Of a DNA stretch of 64,000 nucleotides, positions 1-9,101 are shown one piece after another (the first letter of the stretch is position 1; every line of letters begins with the position of its first letter). Made by a program: the position numbers and the translations under genes. Under the pieces are notes generated by a model that saw only the letters and a program-made list of their open reading frames with translations, ran no database searches and was not told where the DNA came from. This stretch comes from Dipteris shenzhenensis (Eukaryota > Polypodiophyta > Polypodiopsida > Gleicheniales), in the NCBI GenBank assembly GCA_047967505.1, contig CM106540.1; one strand, 5' to 3'.

Positions 1-129
1 CCAAAGAAGACAATTTACGACTTAACTCAAGTTCTATTGAAAAGCCGACTGTATTAGAGGGGTGGTCAGCCCCTAAAAAGGTCTCGAGTAATATATATCC
101 AAGGTTACAAGAGATAAAGTCTAAGATCT

Positions 130-414
130 TTAAAGGACTTTATATTTATGCAAGGATTCCAAGATGCAGGCTCGACACTTCGCACAGTGGGAGCCTTCAG
201 CAACATACTTTGCAAACTGTGGGTTCTTATAGTTTTGAAGGCCTTCCCATAGTTCCTCATGCAATATGACCATCTTGTGAATGACACTCTTGGGAACTCT
301 ACGTTGCTCCTCCAAGTGATCAATCTCATCTACGACAATCTTGGATTGTCGAGGGACCCCTTGTGAAATGGCTTCATCAAGCTCAGGACAAGAAGTAGGA
401 GTGTGGCTTTCCAT
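130..414 (-). CDS. Unrecognised 94-aa open frame
   Basis: A minus-strand ATG-initiated frame of 94 codons. I do not recognise the family. The product is hydrophilic and charged in the middle, and ends with a Cys-rich motif of the form CAKCRAC that could bind metal but is too short to call. No intron signals, promoter or neighbouring exons were identified. It may be a real short exon, a remnant of a transposon gene, or chance; the frame is only modestly longer than random expectation. Confidence 0.2.
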   Translation of the reverse strand: MESHTPTSCPELDEAISQGVPRQSKIVVDEIDHLEEQRRVPKSVIHKMVILHEELWEGLQNYKNPQFAKYVAEGSHCAKCRACILESLHKYKVL

Positions 415-850
415 CTCTATTCCTCCGCTGTTCCTTCACTCGAGACCTGTCAAGTTTTTAAACTAGTTTGCTCTCCTGCTATCCAAGATGTAATTGTTCA
501 CATATTCTAGAATCTATCAACTCAAGCCGTCTTGACATGCTCAAAGATGTAATCCAGTGAGATCTTCGCCATCTTTGAAGACCGGTTAACCAATAGATTC
601 CCCACACATTACATTGATGAATATGATAGGTCAGTTATATGATAGTTAAGGCTAGAGGAGGTAGGCACTAGCAATGAAGTGCATTTTTGTTGGTTTAGGA
701 TTAACTGCAACCCCCACAAAATATAATCTTTAGTAAATCCCAAACAACCACTGTGCTTGTTTTAATAAATCCCAAACAAGGAAAAATATAAATCCCAAAT
801 AGTATATTAATCCCAAACAGCCACCAAGCTTGTTTTAGTGACAATTACCG
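415..850. other. No gene recognised
   Basis: AT-rich sequence with four loose copies of the word AATCCCAAA between about 735 and 820. Nothing else supportable was seen. Confidence 0.5.
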
Positions 851-990
851 TGCATGAGGGACCGACTAATTCATAGGTTCATATTAGCATTCAATTGGAA
901 TCAAACTGTAATAACAATGATTGTGAAAGAGGGACCATCTAATTCATAGGCTCAGATTAGCTTTAAGCCAGAATTAGACTGTAATAACAA
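851..990 (+). repeat. Imperfect ~70-bp tandem duplication
   Basis: Two diverged direct units begin near 851 and 923. Both contain GAGGGACC, CTAATTCATAGG and end with ACTGTAATAACAA. Divergence between units is clear, so the duplication is not recent. Confidence 0.6.
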
Positions 991-1139
991 AGCTGTAGGT
1001 TTCAAAAAAAGAAGCAGGATTGGCAGTTATAGTGTCTTTGTTAGTTACGCATCATGAACGTTGGATGTCATTTTTATTTTTAAATTTACACTCCTGAACA
1101 ATCTCACAATCAGTTTGAAAGATGCTTTTACAAGCACTA

Positions 1140-1169
1140 AAAAAGTAGTGTCCATGGACACTACTTTTT
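1140..1169. other. 30-bp perfect palindrome
   Basis: A loop-less perfect inverted repeat with 15-bp arms centred between 1154 and 1155 on CCATGG; each arm reads AAAAAGTAGTGTCCA outward to inward. It could form a small cruciform or mark a joined pair of transposon ends. Function unknown. Confidence 0.85.
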
Positions 1170-1194
1170 AGTCTAGCCAAATGTGCTACCAGCC

Positions 1195-1545
1195 TATACT
1201 CTTTATTTGTTAATTACTTATAACTCAATAGTACTAAATAATAATGTTTGCTATTTGAAGTCAGGTATTATAGAGAGACAAACCATATGTCTAAATAGAG
1301 TGATTAAACAATATTGTTTACTAATAATTAGTACTACACGTGTGATGTTTGAAATTAGTCAAAATAGAGAGACTAAATAGTATTGTTTATTACTAATTAG
1401 TACTTAGTACTAATTAGTACTTAGTACTAATTAGCACTATTTGGCATTTAGTACTAATTAGTACTATTCAATAGTAAATAACATTTAGTACTATTTAGTA
1501 CTATTTGCCATTTAGCACTATTTAGCATTGAGTACTAGTTAGCAC
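1195..1545. repeat. AT-rich array of TTAGTACTA words
   Basis: From about 1380 the sequence is dominated by TTAGTACTA, TTAGCACTA and ATTTAGCA words in irregular spacing. The reverse complement of the same vocabulary forms the array at 62520-63034. The array is interrupted at its right end by the MITE at 1546 and resumes for a few bases after it, ending where copia LTR homology starts near 1796. Confidence 0.75.
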
Positions 1546-1776
1546 CTCAGGGGGGTCACTCATCATATGTAACCCTATCATGTGAGTTCAACATAAGGAT
1601 ATTTTTCATTTCTAAAATTTATAAAAATTAATTTACATAATAATTTCATAAAAAAATTACAGATTTGTATAGAAAAAGGGTACATTTTATTAATGAAAAT
1701 TTTACAGATAAGGGAGTTTTTAATATGCCTTGAACACACATGATATAGAGGGTTTATACATAGTGACCCCCCCGAG
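1546..1776 (+). mobile_element. MITE family 1, copy A (hAT-like, 231 bp)
   Basis: A non-coding element with imperfect terminal inverted repeats CTCAGGGGGGTCACT at the left and, read on the other strand, CTCGGGGGGGTCACT at the right. It is flanked by a perfect 8-bp direct repeat GTTAGCAC (1538-1545 and 1777-1784), the target duplication length typical of hAT transposons. The reverse complement of 25538-25784 aligns with it end to end. Copy A is about 16 bp shorter. Each terminal region carries a CATGTG/CACATG hexamer (1579-1584, 1737-1742) where copy B has CACGTG. No coding capacity, so any movement would need a transposase supplied elsewhere. Confidence 0.88.
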
Positions 1777-1795
1777 GTTAGCACTTAGTACTACT

Positions 1796-2348
1796 TGGCA
1801 CACTACCAACTAGGGTACATGCAAGTGCCAGAAGACATTCCATGACTAACCGCACTGAGGGTAGATGGAGCATTTCCCGGGGTAGCCCACTCTCAGGTTG
1901 CAGGGCCCGTTTGGAGCCCTAGATGATCCCGGATGGCTCCTCTGGGCCAAATGGTTAGTTGCTCTATTCTGCGCCACGGTTCTAACGTGTGGTCAGTGGC
2001 CTATTTCGGGACCGCGACCTCTAGTCGGCCGTTTTGGGCCGACTGGGTCGGTCTCCCAATTGGGTCTAACCGACTATGGCTGGTGGCTATATAAGAGTAA
2101 GCCTGTGAAGCCCATAATCATCACTAGCTATAGCAACCCTGATTCCTTAGCATCCAGCCTCCGTCCTCTACTATTTCCAGCATGCCATCAAAGCTTCTCA
2201 CATAGGAGCACACGGCTGGAAGGCAGCACCATCTATTGTATTAGTTTTACAGTAATCAAATTTTTTATTCTCCATACTATCTGCTTTTCTCTCTTGCATA
2301 CGAGATCTTGTTATCTGTTAAGCACACACGTTGTATTGTTTTCTTACA
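1796..2348 (+). repeat. 5'-truncated copia LTR (left member of an inverted pair)
   Basis: Clearly homologous, in opposite orientation, to the LTR at 63035-63778: both share the GGCACAC start of homology, a TATATAAG box (here about 2090), and the terminal stretch ending TTCTTACA. It ends in CA directly before a Met-tRNA-type primer binding site, so it acts as a 5' LTR of a plus-strand element. About 180 bp of the LTR start present in the right-hand copy are absent here, replaced by the AT-rich array. An open frame through 1898-2371 lies wholly inside the LTR and is not considered a gene. Confidence 0.82.
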
Positions 2349-2360
2349 TGGTATCAGAGC
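2349..2360 (+). other. Retrotransposon primer binding site (initiator Met-tRNA type)
   Basis: TGGTATCAGAGC immediately follows the LTR-terminal CA. This 12-mer is complementary to the 3' end of plant initiator Met tRNA and is the usual copia minus-strand primer site. No gag follows, so the internal region is lost or replaced. Confidence 0.92.
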
Positions 2361-2737
2361 TTGGGCTCTAGCAAGAAGATTTGGTAGAACACACTATTCA
2401 AAATTTTTGGACTTTCTCTCTTGGTTTGGACTTTTTTTTGGAGCATATCTTCTCCACTCAACTCACTTAGTGAGCTCAAAAATTGGGTTTTTTTAGAGCA
2501 CTAAATGTGTCACTTATATACAAATATGGCCTTACTAAGCTAAAAAGTCAAGTGGTAACCTCTAATTTTTAAAAAAATGGCTCAGTGAAGCTATAATTCC
2601 CAAATTCGTGCATGGTGCCCCCATTAAATAACTATAATAATAATAGTAGTACTCTCCTAACTCTAGTTCAATTTTAACACTATGAAGTGAAAATATGACA
2701 CCATATGAAAAGAGTTTGTTGAATTCAACATATAAGT
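2361..2737. other. No gene recognised
   Basis: Presumably residual leader of the truncated copia element followed by unassigned AT-rich sequence. No gag-like frame was seen. Confidence 0.5.
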
Positions 2738-2871
2738 GGTGTATAGATGCACCATTTTTTTGAAAAAAAAGAGTTTGTTGAACTTAATATATAAGTGGTG
2801 TATAGATACACCCTTTTTTTGAAAAACAAGCCATACAATAAATTATCTTATTGGTGGTGTATAGATACACC
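2738..2871. repeat. Three 59-bp units each carrying a 16-bp hairpin
   Basis: GGTGTATAGATACACC (first copy has GATGCACC) occurs at 2738-2753, 2797-2812 and 2856-2871, an exact 59-bp period. Each copy is an inverted repeat, GGTGTAT / ATACACC around a short centre. They sit just beyond the 3' side of the minus-strand transposase remnant and could be subterminal binding sites of that transposon, but this is inference. Confidence 0.75.
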
Positions 2872-2889
2872 ATTTGTATGGAAAAAAGC

Positions 2890-5800
2890 ATACAAAACAT
2901 TATCTTATGCATCTGAATCTTGTTCAGAGTCATCAAATTCATGTAATGTATTTGTGCTTGATGGGTCAAGTCTTGCCAAATGATGTTTAATATGGACACG
3001 ACTTGGATCAAGGATTGTGATACATTTTTCAACATTATATCCATGCTTCTTTTTAAGACTTCATGTCCTCGATTTCCAGCAATGAATAATGCTACTGACT
3101 TCCACCTCTGTTAATCCCTCATTATTTGGAACCCATTCACGTTTCTTTTGCAAGCATCCCTCATGGAGTTGTTTTATTGTATATCTTCTTGGGAGATTTT
3201 TCAATGGCTTTGGTTCATACCATAAAGCTGTAAATGTTATAGGAGTTCTCTTATCATCCCTTTCTATCTTAGCAACCTTTGCAACCCAAATTGGGCCACC
3301 TTGGTCATCCAACTCTGAACCTGGCAGATGCCCAAATTGCAACAAATAGACCCTCTTCAAATCTCCTTAGATGGTATAAACTCTGGTAAGGGTTTGTCAC
3401 CCTTCCTGTCACAATATTTTTGAGGTAAAAGACATTCCTCTGCTTCCTCCATATCTACTAACATATTTATATCCAAAGGAAAACTTGGTGACCTAGCTTG
3501 TTCCGGCCAAAAGGATTCACAGTATTCAATGCTCATTAAGTTTTCTTGTCTTTCTAAAGATTGGATAAGTGCTTCAGTTGATTTAATTGTCTCCAAATTC
3601 TTAGTTGATTGCTCTGGATATTTCTGCATCATACTTTGAAGATGTTTAATGAAGGCTTTCAAGCCTTTCATTTCATCTATGTCAAGTGATTTGTTTTTTG
3701 CAAGAACAAATCTAGTTTCCTCCAATGGAATTATTCGTTGTAATAAAGCATATGACTCACTCCATAAATGATCTCCATCTATTGAGTAGTGCTTCCATTC
3801 ATCATTGGAATATTGTTATGTATGTGAAACCAAAAGTAGTGTGGATTTGTGTGTCCTATTAGGGCATCATCTCCTGTTTGTAAATGCGGCTCTATGAATG
3901 CTCTCCAATCTACCATCCTCTCTAAGATAGCCACTTCTGATTCTTCCTTGTGAGAACCTCCAATTTTTTTCCCAATTCAAAATAGCATATCCTCCATTGT
4001 CAAAATATCCATTGCCTTCAACTCACGAGAGATAACACTGAAGATTTGATCTATGTCTTCATGTGTATGGCCGACAAGAAGAAAGCCAACTTCCACTTCT
4101 TCAAATATTTTCAAACCAACCAGCATAGAGCATAAAGCAAATATATATTTATTCTTGTTCTCTCTCCGACAATTATCAGCTTGTATTCGCAAGGTTGATT
4201 GTGAAATCATGCTCTTGTCTCTGTCTTGTAAAGTTTTATTGATAGTTTCTAGGACGACCTTCTTTGTCATTCCCAAAGGAAGATGTTGTTGGCATTCGAC
4301 ACATCCATCTAGCATTGTTCGTTGAAGATGAGGCTGTGGTAATGCATGGTCTTCAAGAACTTGCTTTAATGTTGCAGTTGCATTTATAGCGTTTCCATGG
4401 CATTTAAGCTTGTAGGTATTTCCATGAATTGTATGAACCACTTTTTCTTTCACCTCTGCCCAGATGGTCCAATATGTGCCATGTGATAGTCCAATTAACC
4501 ATTGATATCCTCGATTGTAAATGGGTCTCCCATTAACCATGGGTTTCAATCTAGGTTTATACTGTCTTGTGCTCAAATCTTGATTAGTGCCTTGATGAAG
4601 AAAGCATGAAAACTCTTGAAGATGATAGTTATGTCTATTAGGTGCTGTCTTACTCCAAATACAAAGGCGTATGGCTGCACAATCATCTTTCCCAACTTTT
4701 CTAATGCAAAGTCTCTTGCAACAAACTCAATCTGGTAGACATGTTCATTGATGTCAATTTGTTGCCAATGCCTCTTGAATTTTGTGGTTGAACTATTTCT
4801 CCTTCGTAATTTAAGATTCTCCCATCTATATTCTCTGGCATGCTAGCAACAATATTACGAACAACATGACAAGTCTCAGATTCTCTGCCCCTTTTGCCTT
4901 GTGTTCGAGTAGTAACATCATGATCATTGTCACTAATATCATCAATTCCTGTTATTGCGTCACTTATCCCATCGATCTTTGCATGTATTTTAATTTGTGG
5001 TCCCATCTTATTATTCTCAACACAAGACAAGTCTTCTATATCAGTAAGCATGTTTGAGTAACTTGCAACACAAGACAAGTCTTCTATACCAGTGAGCCTG
5101 TTCGAGTCACTTGCAACACAGGACAAGTCTTCTATACCAGTGAGCCTGTTCGAGTCACTTGCAACACATGACAAGTCTTCTATACCAGTGAGCCTGTTCG
5201 AGTAACTTGCAACACAAGACAAGTCTTCTATACTAGTGAGTATATTTGAGTCACTTGCAACACAAGAAAACTTTTCTACATCAACATCTATTACTATAAT
5301 GTCCTCAATACTTGTGAGCATGCCACTATGATACTCTTGATTACTACTATAGCTTCTTATCAATTTGGATCCCATTTGTGTTATAGTCCTTTTCTTTTGA
5401 TAATATTCTGTTGTGTCTTCCATGACATTGAAGGAAACTGTCTTGGGCAAACTTGATTTCAAGAAAGCTAACCCCCATTTACAAGTACTATGAACTTGTA
5501 GTTGAGACGTAGTATTATGGATGTCTAAATGTGAAGTACTATCCATTGCATTTTGAATGACACCTGGACTAGTCAACTTAATTATCTCCACTATACAGAG
5601 AAAACTTTGAGCATAGCCCTTAAAGTTGCCAATTGCTAAAACTTCTCCGGAACAAGATAACATCTCTACTTTTTCCCCCTCAAAATAAGTTTTCTTGATA
5701 TCTTGAAAGTATGTCTTTGGAACAATTTCGTCTTGGTCCCAGAATGTTCTGTGTGCTTGCATATCAAATATGTCACATTGTAAGATATCTCCCAATGTTT

Positions 5801-5972
5801 CAAAGTCTCCATGTGGATATTTTAAATATACTTCAGGATTTACAAGGTTGGTGATTATCACTACACATCTTCTCTCACCACAATGTTGGAAATGACACAC
5901 ATTCATAGGATCAAGACTGTGAATTCGTCCAAAAGCCACCACTTCATTCTTCTTATATAACACCACATCCAT
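2890..5972 (-). pseudogene. Decayed DUF7869-type transposase-like gene
   Basis: Minus-strand coding remnant in several pieces. The 5' piece (5972-4701, 423 codons) starts with a module of the form VxLYxxNEVVAFG...SLDP...HPHGDFETLGDIL that resembles the plant DUF8039 domain. A frameshift near 4701 leads into the core (about 4720-3977): RIQADNCRRENKNKY, then VGHTHEDIDQIFS, the signature of DUF7869, a family with transposase-like context. After a stop at about 3977 the same frame gives MVDWRAFIEPHL and GHTNPHYFWF, also typical of this family. The tail (3725-3357, then a different frame 3360-3061) includes an IWVAKV...ALWYEP segment that could be a Tudor- or BAH-like barrel. Stops and two frame changes make it non-functional as read; introns could explain some breaks. 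Family naming is from memory of motifs, not a search. Confidence 0.65.
5021..5275 (-). repeat. 48-bp minisatellite inside the transposase-like frame
   Basis: Five units with exact 48-bp period, anchored by GACAAGTCTTCTATA at 5026, 5074, 5122, 5170 and 5218, plus a degenerate sixth. The period is a multiple of three, so it encodes a 16-residue repeat (core IEDLSCVAS) without breaking the frame. Confidence 0.92.
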
Positions 5973-6344
5973 ACCCTCTGTTAGGGTGAATACTTGTTTT
6001 ATGTAAAAAAATATATTAGCAACTCAAAATGAACATAATAAATAATCATTGAGCTTATTATTACTTAATAACTTCTATATCAAAACTAGCAGAGAAGGCA
6101 TTAAACCTAAACTCTACATCCTAAACTTTAAATAATTAATACCAAGATATCTTAACCACCATAAATCCTAAACTTTAAACATTTAATTCCTAAACCCTAA
6201 ACCCTAAATCCTAAACTCCTAAACAATAAATCCTAAATCTTAAACCCTAAACTCTAAATCCTAAACCCTAAATCCTAAATCTTAAATCCTAAACCCTAAA
6301 CCCTAAAATACAACCAAAATTTAATGAATTTTTTTAATTTGTGT

Positions 6345-6410
6345 AATAGGTTGGATATATCCCCCAACTTGTTGCTTGAGCAACAGGTTGGGGGATATAT
6401 CCAACCTATT
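6345..6410. other. 66-bp hairpin, 31-bp arms
   Basis: Arms 6345-6375 and 6380-6410 are complementary apart from one T/C mismatch, around a 4-nt TTGA loop. Part of the foldback core. Confidence 0.9.
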
Positions 6411-6488
6411 GCACAAATCAAGAATTTTCCTTATTTGTGCAACAGTTTGATATATAGTTGGGGAATATATCCAACCTGTTGCACAACT

Positions 6489-6540
6489 CAAGAATTTTCT
6501 TGATTTGTGCAACCTATTGCACAAGTCAAGAAAATTCTTG
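6489..6540. other. 52-bp hairpin, 24-bp arms
   Basis: Arms 6489-6512 and 6517-6540 (CAAGAATTTTCTTG...TTGTGCAA) are complementary except at one position, around a 4-nt CCTA loop. Further related hairpins lie at about 6565-6600, 6591-6610 and 6620-6675. Confidence 0.88.
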
Positions 6541-7315
6541 ACTTGTGCAACAGGTTGGATATAACCCCCAACCTATTGCTTGAGCAACAGGTTGGGGTCA
6601 CCCCAACCGAGGCCTGTTGTTGGATATATCCCCCAACCTATTGCTTGAGCAACAGGTTAGGGGGTATATCCAACTTGTTGCACAAAGCAAGAAAATTCCT
6701 TGATTTTTGCAATAGTTTGAGTGCACCATTAACCTATTCCACTTGCAACAGGTTGGGGGATATATCAAACCTATTGCACAAATTGAAAAAAATCATTAAA
6801 TTCTGATTGTATTTTAGGGTTAGGGTTTAGGGTTTAGTATTTAGGGTTACGAAATTAGGGCTTAGGATTTAAGATTTAGTGTTTAGGGTTTTGGGTTTAT
6901 GATTATGTTTTAGGGTTTAGGGTGTAGGGTTTAGGGTTTAGAATCTAGGGTTTAGGATTTAGCATTTAGGGTTTATGATTATTGTTTTAGGGTTTAGGAT
7001 TTAGGATTTAGGTTTTAGGTTTTGGGGTTTAGGGTTTAGTATATAAGATCATGAGCTTAGAGTCTAGAATCTAGGGTTTAGGATTTAAAATTACATTTTA
7101 GAATTTAAGTTATAGGGGTTAGGGTTTAGGGATTATAACTTTATATAAGTTTAAGAGCTTAGATTATATAACCTAAGATTTAGGAAACTTTAGGATTTAA
7201 GATTTAGGGTGTAAGATTTAAGATATATAGACTATATAAAATATGCATTCCAAAGTATTTAGTTTTGATATATATAGACTATATGTTATATGCTTTCCAA
7301 AGTGTTTTGTTTATA

Positions 7316-7600
7316 GGTACGATCCTTTGCAAAGGCTTTACTTTAAGTAAGTATAAGTCTACCTAGTCAAAGTATTGTACTGATTAGGGACAAGCACATA
7401 GGCTAAAAGCACACCGATTCATATTTTCTTACATGCATGCTGCATGGTGTATCAGAAGGTACGATCCTTTGCAAAGGCTTTAAGTAATTATAAGTCTACC
7501 TAGTCAAAGTATCCTATTGATTAGGGACAAGTAAAGTACATAGGCTAAAAGCACACCGATTCATATTTTCTTACATTCATGCTACATGGTGTATCAAAAG
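7316..7600 (+). repeat. ~142-bp tandem duplication
   Basis: Two units start GGTACGATCCTTTGCAAAGG at 7316 and 7458 and both end GGTGTATCA(G/A)AAG. They differ by small indels and substitutions. Confidence 0.88.
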
Positions 7601-8340
7601 AAATGAAAAAGTATGTGATAAGAAATATTCAAAAGAAATATGTATTCCATATCATGGATACCATGGATATCTGGTGGTTGCTAAAGTTAAAAAATGATAT
7701 GGATGCAATGATACTGTAGTTTTGTGCAAAGCCTTAGACAAAGTTTAAGGCTTTTGCAAAGTATTACACATAGTAACAAAGATAAGTAACTATGGTTTTA
7801 AATACCTACGTTACAAATACATTATCTAATTTTTCATTCTTCGACTAACTAACAAGTATTATACACATGGAAGAAAAGCATACATGCTAAAAGTACATGT
7901 GTAAATTTTAATATTTTCTTATTTTTTTAATTAATTCAATTCTTTGATCGACTACTTTTTAAAATTGAAAGGTTATTAGTATATAATCTACATAATTTTA
8001 AATGTTATTAATGTATAATATTAATAATTTATATATTTATTTAAATTTATATAATAATTAATTTTTATCTATATTAGTTTTTAAGTTAATAATGTATAGA
8101 ATAGCAATATATTAACTAATTCTTCATTGTTTTAAGAATAAGTATTCTTCATTCTTCAATAAGTATATACTAGAAGACCTCCCTTTCAAGTTTTTTTTTT
8201 TAATTAATGTATTTATATATTTATTTATTTAATAATTATATAATATTTATATTAATTTATAGATTAATAATATATATTTTTAGCAAAATTATATTTTAAC
8301 ATTAGTTAATAAAAATTTATTATATTATGGAGTAAAAATA
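7601..8340. other. AT-rich stretch, no gene
   Basis: Very AT-rich sequence with T and A runs. I see no coding frame, RNA gene or transposon end in it. Confidence 0.6.
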
Positions 8341-8562
8341 TTATAAATGGATTTCTTATATTAATAGAGTGTCATGAGAAGAGTTTTTTGGAAAGATTTA
8401 TGACTTTTTTTTTTTGAAGTTGTTGCATACGCAATAGGTAGGGAGGTTTGAGTGGTTTTGAGGTTGAGAGAGAAATTTGTAATAAAGTGTCATGAGAAGA
8501 GTTTTTTGGAGAGATTTATGATTAAATTTTGTTTTGAAGTTGTTGTGTACGCAATAGGTAGG
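8341..8562 (+). repeat. ~120-bp tandem array, left part
   Basis: Units contain GTAGGGAGGTTTGAGTGG, GAGGTTGAGAGAGAAATTTG, GAGTTTTTTGGAGAGATTTATGA and GAAGTTGTTGCGTACGCAAT. A unit start lies at 8438 and the next at 8558, where gypsy copy 1 is inserted. The array continues at 18239. Confidence 0.9.
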
Positions 8563-9044
8563 TGTTAGCCCTCTCTACTCTGAAGACTAACTCGAAACGC
8601 ACTACTGCGACAGATTTACATGCGTAATCGTACTTCAGAACTGCGTATGAAAATTCATAGAGTAGAACAGTGATCGACAGAATCATTCATGATAAAACAA
8701 TAAGGTAGATGCAATAGAATCTCTGTATTACATTTCTCCGAGCAGTACAACACCGTACTCTCTAATACATAACAATGTTCCTCTTCTGATCACACTGATC
8801 CTTGCTCCGATCCTCATCAATGAGCCCCCTGAATGATCGCTCTCTTCTCTTTTATCTAACCGGCACACATAACTCCTTCACGGTTGCCGTGCCTATTCAG
8901 TTCTCCGCCTGCTCCTAGAACTTCCGTCTTTTCATATCTCACTATAAACTAGATACAACGTATTAATGATAATAATCTAAGCACTAATGATCTAAGGACT
9001 CCCCCCCTAGTTCCTCTTTGCTGTTGCTGCTTTTGCCCTTAACA
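8563..9044 (-). repeat. Gypsy copy 1, 3' LTR
   Basis: 482 bp, TG...CA bounded. On the element strand the 3' LTR starts TGTTAAGGGC and ends GGGCTAACA. A striking purine run (GGGGGGGAG on the minus strand, about 8998-9010) lies about 37 nt inside the LTR, while the expected polypurine tract just outside it is not purine-rich. Confidence 0.95.
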
Positions 9045-9101
9045 CTTGGCACTCCCGGTGAATCGGATTCCGGATCCGCATCCGAACCCACCGGTTCTCC
9101 G

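Larger units (their letters stand above)
6098..7225. repeat. Foldback structure with telomere-like arms
   Basis: The left arm (about 6098-6306) is degenerate CCCTAAA/CCTAAAT repeats; the right arm (about 6812-7225) is TTTAGGG/TTTAGGA repeats, so the arms are inverted relative to each other. Inside them, 6299-6374 pairs with 6745-6822: both read AACCCTAAAATACAA..., then AATTTAATGA, a T tract and AATTTGTG outward to inward, with few mismatches. The core is a series of nested hairpins built from AGGTTGGATATATCCCCCAA and its complement, including 6345-6410 and 6489-6540. Resembles a foldback-type transposable element, or a palindromic rearrangement of interstitial telomeric repeats. No coding frame of note. 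Confidence 0.82.

Noticed and set aside
1898-2371. 157-codon plus-strand frame
   Set aside because: Falls inside the copia LTR and its primer site; the homologous LTR at the right end does not keep the frame.
6098-7225. Interpretation as a true chromosome end
   Set aside because: Telomere-like words are degenerate, inverted around a core, and flanked by ordinary sequence on both sides; an internal foldback is more likely.
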